Positions 63,600-64,000 of a stretch of 64,000 nucleotides of DNA are shown in pieces; position 1 is the stretch's first letter, and every line of letters starts with the position of its first letter. The notes under the pieces are model-generated. The model was not told where the DNA came from and did not search any database. It was given only the letters and a program-made list of their open reading frames with translations. Origin of the DNA: Acidobacteriota bacterium (lineage in GTDB: Bacteria; Acidobacteriota; Terriglobia; 2-12-FULL-54-10); assembly GCA_009691245.1 (NCBI GenBank), contig SHUM01000007.1, positions 19,035 to 83,034 of the forward strand, read 5' to 3'. The position numbers and the translations under genes are program-made.

Positions 63600-63684
63600 G
63601 GTGTTCTCCTTAGATTTTTTTGTATGCAGTGCAGGAGGGCGGCAAGATATCCGCCCTTCATCTTGTGAGAAGTTGCAGTGCCAT

Positions 63685-63855
63685 TTACTGCACACTGATG
63701 GTTACCGCCGGGCCGGGTATCCAGGCCACGCTTACCTGAACCGTGGAGGCACCTCTGGTAGTGTCTGTGGGTACGCGGAAGTTCACCTGGTAGCCCTCGA
63801 TGGAGCCGGGGTAACCGACGGCGGACAGCACCTCCGCCGGTCTGCCATTCACAGT
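63685..63855 (-). pseudogene. Truncated TIGR03437 paralogue cut by an IS3-family element
   Basis: Only the end of the gene remains: VNGRPAEVLSAVGYPGSIEG, then YQVNFRVPTDTTRGASTVQV and the stop at 63685. It closely resembles the C-terminus of the intact gene at 62634-63599 (VNGRNAQVLSAVAFPGSVDG). The reading frame stops abruptly at the left end of the insertion sequence, so the rest was separated by the insertion. The other part may exist beyond the window. Confidence 0.8.
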
Positions 63856-64000
63856 TGACCTGCCCGGCGATTTCGATACCAGCCGAAGTGAGAGAGAATC
63901 TCATGAGGGAGGTATTTGAATATGCCGATGCAGAGGTACAAACCAGAGCAGATCGTAACGGTGTTGCGGCAGGTTGAAGTGGCGGTGGCCAGCGGGAAGA
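63856..64000 (+). mobile_element. Left end of an IS3-family insertion sequence
   Basis: The element appears to start at TGACCTGCCC (63856), a typical IS3-family left end, followed by a short leader with CCGAAGTGAGAGAGAATCTC and a GAGGGAGG ribosome-binding-like site. The transposase orfA starts at 63922. The window ends inside the element, so the right end and target duplication cannot be seen. Confidence 0.75.
63922..64000 (+). CDS. IS3-family transposase OrfA, N-terminal part
   Basis: The first 26 codons read MPMQRYKPEQIVTVLRQVEV then AVASGK, the standard start of IS3-family OrfA with its helix-turn-helix (YKPEQIV..LRQ.EV..A.GK). The coding region continues beyond the window. The protein binds the terminal repeats and, fused to OrfB by frameshifting, performs transposition. 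Confidence 0.8.
   Translation, partial: MPMQRYKPEQIVTVLRQVEVAVASGK

Overview
The window is GC-rich bacterial chromosome and most likely comes from an Acidobacteriota genome of the Solibacter/Bryobacter type. The evidence is two very large Oar-like TonB receptors with carboxypeptidase-regulatory N-termini, several proteins ending in the TIGR03437 domain that is expanded in Solibacter, a DUF1552/DUF1592/ankyrin cassette, a complete alternative complex III operon, and a tetraether-synthase-like radical SAM enzyme. No rRNA, tRNA or CRISPR array was found.

Layout. 0.15-3.4 kb: TonB receptor (+). 3.5-11.8 kb (-): respiratory operon actABCDEF plus a monohaem cytochrome c that is a near-duplicate of the extra C-terminal haem domain of ActE. 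12.0-18.0 kb (-): a cytochrome c'-like protein, an ankyrin protein, then the translationally coupled DUF1592 and DUF1552 pair. 18.3-21.6 kb (-): second TonB receptor. 22.0-28.5 kb: a subclass B3 metallo-beta-lactamase homologue, a frameshifted NDNAN-repeat protein, a DUF350 membrane protein with an NlpC/P60 hydrolase (+), an acyl-CoA desaturase, a small basic protein and a LolA-like protein.

28.9-43.5 kb (-) is a full Tad/Flp pilus locus. In transcription order it runs DUF192, TPR lipoprotein, Flp pilin, a large polytopic membrane protein, prepilin peptidase, CpaB, secretin, TadG, two TadE pseudopilins, TadZ, TadA, TadB, TadC, a 51-residue one-helix protein and a beta-barrel protein. A lone sequence closely resembling a type I CRISPR repeat abuts the start codon of the polytopic membrane gene.

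43.9-50.6 kb (+): two giant secreted repeat/propeller proteins with TIGR03437 tails. 51.1-54.1 kb (-): a decayed tail-fibre-like gene with a peptidase S74 chaperone end, three in-frame stops and one frameshift. 54.4-57.7 kb (+): an orphan second TadA ATPase and the glycogen branching enzyme GlgB. 57.8-58.3 kb: a dense cluster of hairpin repeats. 58.3-62.5 kb: FmdB-type zinc ribbon, the tetraether-synthase-like radical SAM enzyme, and queG. 62.6-64.0 kb: a TIGR03437 protein and the remains of its paralogue, cut by the left end of an IS3-family element that runs off the window.

At least three families of palindromic intergenic repeats recur: GAGCGCAG-type long hairpins, GCCGCGACCGG-type REP pairs, and GAATAGCCGTAGGT-type elements. 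Several sit inside operons and may act as mRNA processing or attenuation elements. All functional statements rest on motif recognition from the translated sequence; no database search was run.
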